From: Agromyces italicus DSM 16388
GTDB lineage: Bacteria > Actinomycetota > Actinomycetes > Actinomycetales > Microbacteriaceae
Direction: 5' to 3'
Assembly: GCF_000421545.1 (NCBI RefSeq)
Contig: NZ_ATXF01000004.1
Location: forward strand, 1 to 64,000
Length of the DNA: 64,000 bases
In this document: positions 61,939-64,000 of the stretch, one piece after another
Layout of the letters: every line of letters starts with the position of its first letter
How positions within the stretch are numbered: position 1 is the first letter of the stretch
The notes under the pieces: generated by a model
What the model saw: the letters and a program-made list of their open reading frames with translations, nothing else
The model's database searches: none
Told to the model about the DNA's origin: nothing
Translations under genes and position numbers: made by a program

Positions 61939-64000
61939 CCGCACGACCAGCGGATGCCTCGGAGGAGGCGATCCCCGGCAGCTACACGCTCGACTCGAAG
62001 CTGGCCGGCGCGCTCGGCGGCCGGACGGCGCAGGCGATCGAGCGGGCGTTCGGCCATGTCACCGTCGGCGATCTGCTCGCGCACTACCCGCGGCGCTATG
62101 CGCTGCGCGGCGAGCTCACGGCGCTCGCCTCGCTGCCGCTCGACGAGAACGTCACCCTCGTCGCCGAGGTGATCGAGGTTCGGGTCCGCGAGATGCGCCA
62201 GCGCCGGGGGTCGATCGTCGAGGCGAAGATCTCCGACGGCACCGGCGTGCTGACCCTCACCTTCTTCAATCAGCGGTGGCGCGAGAACGACCTCCGGCCG
62301 GGGCGACGCGGCATCTTCGCCGGCAAGGTGGGCGACTACCGGGGCAACCGCCAGCTCGCGCACCCCGACTACGAGCTCTTCGACGACGAGGTGCCCGCCG
62401 AGGTCGGCGATGCGGCGGCCAAGCGCTGGGCCGAGGCGCCCATCGCGATCTACCCCGCGACCTCCACGCTCGCGAGCTGGCAGCTGGCGAAGGCGATCGG
62501 GATGCTCCTCGACGGACTCGGTCGGGTCGACGACCCGCTGCCGGGCTCGGTTCGCGAGGGCCGTGCGCTCCTCGGCCATCGCGAGGCGCTCGAACGGGTG
62601 CATCGCCCGGAGCGCGAGTCCGACTGGAAGGCGGCCAGGCGAACCCTCCGCTTCACCGAGGCGTTCGTGCTGCAGTCGGCGCTCCTCGAACGGCGTGCCG
62701 CCCTGCGGGCGCGCCACGCGCTCGCGCGGCGTCCGGCGCCCGGTGGCCTTCTCGAGCGCTTCGATGCCGCCATGCCGTTCGCGCTCACCGGCGACCAGGA
62801 GCAGGTGGGCGCCGAGATCGCCCACGACCTCGGCGAGCCCGTGCCGATGAACCGTCTCGTTCAGGGGGAGGTCGGCTCCGGCAAGACGGTGGTCGCGCTG
62901 CGGGCGATGCTCGCGGTCGCCGACTCGGGCGGGCAGTCGGCGCTGCTCGCGCCGACCGAGGTGCTCGCCGCCCAGCATCTCCGCTCGATCGTGAAGATGC
63001 TCGGCCCCGAGCTCTCCGCCGAGCTGATCCCGACCCTGCTCACCGGCCAACTGCCCGCCGCCGAACGCAAGAAGGCGCTGCTGCGCGCCGCCGCCGGCCA
63101 GTCACGCCTCATCGTCGGCACCCATGCGCTCCTCGGCGACACGGTCACCTTCGCCGACCTCGGGCTCATCGTGGTCGACGAGCAGCATCGGTTCGGGGTC
63201 GAGCAGCGCGAGGCGCTGCGGCTGAAGGGCGCCGAGCCTCCGCACGTGCTGGTGCTCACGGCCACTCCCATCCCGCGCACCGTCGCGATGACGGTGTTCG
63301 GCGACCTCGACGTCTCCACGATCGCCGAACTCCCCGCAGGCCGGGCGGGCATCGAATCGCAGGTGGTGCCGCTCGCGATCCGTCCGGCGTGGCGCCCGCG
63401 CGTCTGGGAGCGCCTCGCGGAGGAGATCGCCCTCGGCCGCCAGGGCTTCGTGGTGTGCCCGGCGATCGAGACCCGGGTCGCCGAAGACGACGGCGCCGAG
63501 CCGGCGCCCGGCGAGACCGAGGGGGCGGGCCCCGTGGCATCCGTCGCCTCGGTGCTCGCCGAACTCGGCGAGCACCCCCGATTCGCCGAGCTCCGCGTCG
63601 CGCCGCTGCACGGACGCATGAGCGCCGACGAGAAAGACCGCACGATGCGCGCCTTCGCGGCCGGCGAGCTCGACGTGCTCGTCTCCACGACGGTCATCGA
63701 GGTGGGCGTCGACGTGCCGAACGCGAGCGTCATGGTGGTCGTCGACGCCGACCGCTTCGGCGTCTCGCAGCTGCATCAGCTGCGCGGGCGCGTGGGCCGG
63801 GGGGCGGTGCCTGGGCTGTGCCTGCTGGTCACGGGCGCACCGCCGAACTCGCTCGCCCTTCAGCGCGTCGAGGCGGTCGCCGCCACCCTCGACGGCTTCG
63901 AACTGGCACGCGTCGACCTCGAGCTGCGCCAAGAGGGCGACGTGCTCGGTGCGATGCAGTCGGGCGGGCGATCGTCGCTGAAACTGCTGCGCGTGGTGCG
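61935..64000 (+). CDS. recG: ATP-dependent DNA helicase RecG (3' end cut by window)
   Basis: 688 codons are visible and the frame is open to the window edge. The N-terminal wedge/OB domain contains DLLAHYPRRYALRG and KISDGTGVLTLTFFNQRW. The helicase core has Walker A GEVGSGKT, DEQH box VVDEQHRFG, TATPIPRT and the RecG-specific motif VIEVGVDVPNASVMVV, followed by QLHQLRGRVGRG. RecG remodels stalled replication forks and Holliday junctions. ATG 61935 overlaps the TPR gene stop. Confidence 0.97.
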   Translation, partial: MTARPADASEEAIPGSYTLDSKLAGALGGRTAQAIERAFGHVTVGDLLAHYPRRYALRGELTALASLPLDENVTLVAEVIEVRVREMRQRRGSIVEAKISDGTGVLTLTFFNQRWRENDLRPGRRGIFAGKVGDYRGNRQLAHPDYELFDDEVPAEVGDAAAKRWAEAPIAIYPATSTLASWQLAKAIGMLLDGLGRVDDPLPGSVREGRALLGHREALERVHRPERESDWKAARRTLRFTEAFVLQSALLERRAALRARHALARRPAPGGLLERFDAAMPFALTGDQEQVGAEIAHDLGEPVPMNRLVQGEVGSGKTVVALRAMLAVADSGGQSALLAPTEVLAAQHLRSIVKMLGPELSAELIPTLLTGQLPAAERKKALLRAAAGQSRLIVGTHALLGDTVTFADLGLIVVDEQHRFGVEQREALRLKGAEPPHVLVLTATPIPRTVAMTVFGDLDVSTIAELPAGRAGIESQVVPLAIRPAWRPRVWERLAEEIALGRQGFVVCPAIETRVAEDDGAEPAPGETEGAGPVASVASVLAELGEHPRFAELRVAPLHGRMSADEKDRTMRAFAAGELDVLVSTTVIEVGVDVPNASVMVVVDADRFGVSQLHQLRGRVGRGAVPGLCLLVTGAPPNSLALQRVEAVAATLDGFELARVDLELRQEGDVLGAMQSGGRSSLKLLRVV

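Overview
This 64 kb window is from a very GC-rich actinobacterium. It is most consistent with the family Microbacteriaceae (for example an Agromyces-like organism). The evidence is the strong G/C third-position bias, many leaderless promoters (TANNNT about 6-7 nt before the start codon), and the actinobacterial gene order leuC-leuD-murA-plsC-gpsA-ddl / DUF3515 / thiL / rsmD / recG. The assignment is an inference from gene content; no marker gene was compared with a database. There are no rRNA genes, insertion sequences, integrases, phage genes or CRISPR arrays.

Left part (1-20 kb). This part holds mostly small transcription units: a partial GNAT acetyltransferase, an FAH-family hydrolase plus group III truncated globin, a divergent class V aminotransferase / LysR pair around a perfect palindrome, gltX, tRNA-Gln with its terminator, an SH3-like protein, an ArsR-type regulator with an MFS exporter, and a PadR regulator with a membrane partner. 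An iron island (9.8-16.5 kb) follows. It holds a ferric-iron ABC transporter (lipoprotein, fused permease, ATPase) and, convergently, an unusual adenylation-carrier-acyltransferase fusion protein. Each side is preceded by a DtxR/IdeR-type iron box. Next come a YdeI-like protein, a 5'-truncated OsmC remnant, a TetR-SDR operon and a cytochrome b561-like membrane protein.

Middle part (20-29 kb). This contains a bifunctional class A penicillin-binding protein, a membrane-anchored protein made of about 90 heptad repeats, an MBL-fold hydrolase divergent from a diacylglycerol kinase-like lipid kinase, tRNA-Glu, a YqhA-like membrane protein, and a TerC exporter preceded by a probable yybP-ykoY manganese riboswitch.

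The main point of interest is 29.2-49.5 kb, a tightly packed co-directional cluster. Its order is PP2C phosphatase, FHA protein, transmembrane Ser/Thr kinase, FHA-like protein with a C-terminal HTH-like region, two tandem paralogous giant surface proteins (membrane anchor, propeller-like head, about 11 Ig/cadherin-like repeats, two FN3 domains, different C-terminal caps), MoxR AAA+ ATPase, DUF58 protein, a transglutaminase-fold membrane protein that has lost its catalytic Cys, His and Asp, and a final FHA protein. I read it as a phosphorylation-controlled system for assembling or handling giant surface proteins. The first giant gene carries a frameshift.

Right part (49.5-64 kb). This is a housekeeping block: leuCD behind a probable leucine-attenuation leader peptide, then murA, plsC, gpsA and ddl with overlapping or nearly overlapping ends, a hypothetical membrane protein, a DUF3515 lipoprotein, a substrate-binding/vWA protein, thiL, rsmD, a TPR protein, and recG cut by the window end.
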